A DNA stretch of 39,521 bases from a virus, in IMG/VR virus record IMGVR_UViG_3300033143_001263, positions 1 to 39,521 of that record, one strand, 5' to 3'. Positions 39,010-39,521 of the stretch are shown here, one piece after another. The translations under genes were made by a program, and so were the position numbers. Position 1 is the stretch's first letter. Every line of letters begins with the position of its first letter. The notes beneath the pieces are model-generated. The model did not search any database. It had not been told where the DNA came from and worked only from the letters and a program-made list of their open reading frames with translations.

Positions 39010-39267
39010 ATGAAGCCAATTGGTAAGTATGTAGTTATAAAACCTATTAAAGAAGAATTAAAAACTAAGTCAGGATTAATTCTTACAGCTGAAGATGCTG
39101 ATGAGTTTAGGTATAAGAAGGGTGAAGTAATAAAACCAGGAACTGATGTCTCAGAAATTAAAGAAGGTGAAATTATTTATTATGATAAGTCTGCTGGGTT
39201 TAGTATGCTTATACATAACGATACTTTTACTGTTATTACTGAGAGAGATATCGTTGTTGTTTTATAA
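39010..39267 (+). CDS. groES: Phage GroES-like co-chaperonin
   Basis: This 85-aa protein fits the Cpn10 fold: KYVVIKPIKEE at the start, a mobile loop at about residues 15-28 (LKTKSGLILTAED) with LIL (23-25) in the place of the GroEL-contacting IVL of E. coli, then GEVIKPGTDV, EGEIIYYDKSAG and a C-terminal ITERDIVVVL. It is shorter than E. coli GroES (97 aa) through a reduced roof region. It should cap the ring formed by the groEL product from the same operon. Its 3' end overlaps the convergent gene by 32 bases. Confidence 0.85.
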   Translation: MKPIGKYVVIKPIKEELKTKSGLILTAEDADEFRYKKGEVIKPGTDVSEIKEGEIIYYDKSAGFSMLIHNDTFTVITERDIVVVL

Positions 39268-39517
39268 AATTATTAAGTTCTTTTATAGAATTACGGTAAA
39301 CTTTATCCATGTAAGATGCGTCAGCTCTAAACAAAGGATTGATTGATGGTGATTCAGCTATCTCTTCTCCATGTAACTTTCTGTAAATAGTATTAGCTAA
39401 CCGCTTACCTTTGTAAGATAATTCATACAAGGTAGTATGTTTACCATAACCCTTTCTCCATACATGAATCCAGCCATCTCTTAGTAATGTATCAAATCTT
39501 TTAACATCCCAAGACAT
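39236..39517 (-). CDS. Winged-helix-like DNA-binding protein
   Basis: This 93-aa protein (SWDVKRFDTLLRDGWIHVWR, then HTTLYELSYKGKRLANTIYR) has the helix-turn-helix plus wing pattern of small MarR/PadR-like regulators. The C-terminal part (KVYRNSIKELNNFIKQQRY) is a helix suited to dimerisation. Similar proteins occur in flavobacterial phages, as I recall, without assigned function. It converges on groES with a 32-base overlap and starts 4 bases from the window edge, so its promoter is outside. Confidence 0.55.
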   Translation of the reverse strand: MSWDVKRFDTLLRDGWIHVWRKGYGKHTTLYELSYKGKRLANTIYRKLHGEEIAESPSINPLFRADASYMDKVYRNSIKELNNFIKQQRYLSQ

Positions 39518-39521
39518 TAAT

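Noticed and set aside
1-39521. tRNA genes or a diversity-generating retroelement
   Set aside because: I saw no tRNA-like cloverleaf with a CCA end or TTCGA arm, no reverse transcriptase, and no variable/template repeat pair.

Overview
The window looks like a large part of a lytic podovirus-like phage genome infecting a member of the Bacteroidetes, most likely a flavobacterium. Three things point there. The DNA is AT-rich. Intergenic regions repeatedly carry the Bacteroidetes -7 promoter motif TAnnTTTG (4297-4304, 2810-2817, 37149-37156, 32849-32856 minus). Start codons are preceded by A/T-rich leaders rather than Shine-Dalgarno sequences. No integrase or RNA polymerase is visible, and no DNA polymerase, terminase, portal, holin or endolysin was recognised. 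The window therefore does not hold a complete gene set.

Layout. (1) 1-23591, plus strand, is the virion module: the end of a scaffold-like gene with an apparent -1 frameshift, the major capsid protein, small beta-rich head proteins, two ring/connector-like proteins, a 1617-aa tail stabilization protein of the type found in crAss-like phages, small tail proteins and a GNAT acetyltransferase. Three consecutive internal-virion (ejection) proteins of 313, 578 and 2733 aa follow, an arrangement like T7 gp14-15-16. The 2733-aa protein is a polyvalent protein with an HEIFH metallopeptidase site and a possible ADP-ribosyltransferase-like domain. (2) 23584-31548, minus strand, is replication and recombination: a DnaA domain IV-like DNA-binding protein, a DUF3310 protein, an ERF annealing protein with a PD-(D/E)XK exonuclease, a small protein with an SSB-type acidic tail, a primase-SF3 helicase, an SF2 helicase and a VRR-NUC nuclease. 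(3) 31549-36114, minus strand, holds small, mostly unrecognised early genes separated by structured leaders. (4) 36115-36598 is a divergent control region with an unusual G/T-rich island. (5) 36599-39267, plus strand, holds a small gene, then groEL, two very small ORFs and groES. (6) A convergent winged-helix-like gene ends the window.

The most interesting features are non-coding: a duplicated two-hairpin leader with compensatory stem changes (34056-34113 and 35854-35914); a possible RNA switch and a three-way-junction element on either side of a 59-aa ORF (31549-32030); 11-bp ATTCCAAA repeats with the same layout upstream of the primase and of groEL; and operator-like repeats near early transcription starts. 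Without a DNA polymerase in view, the phage may use host replication enzymes, with its own primase-helicase and possibly the DnaA-like protein directing initiation.
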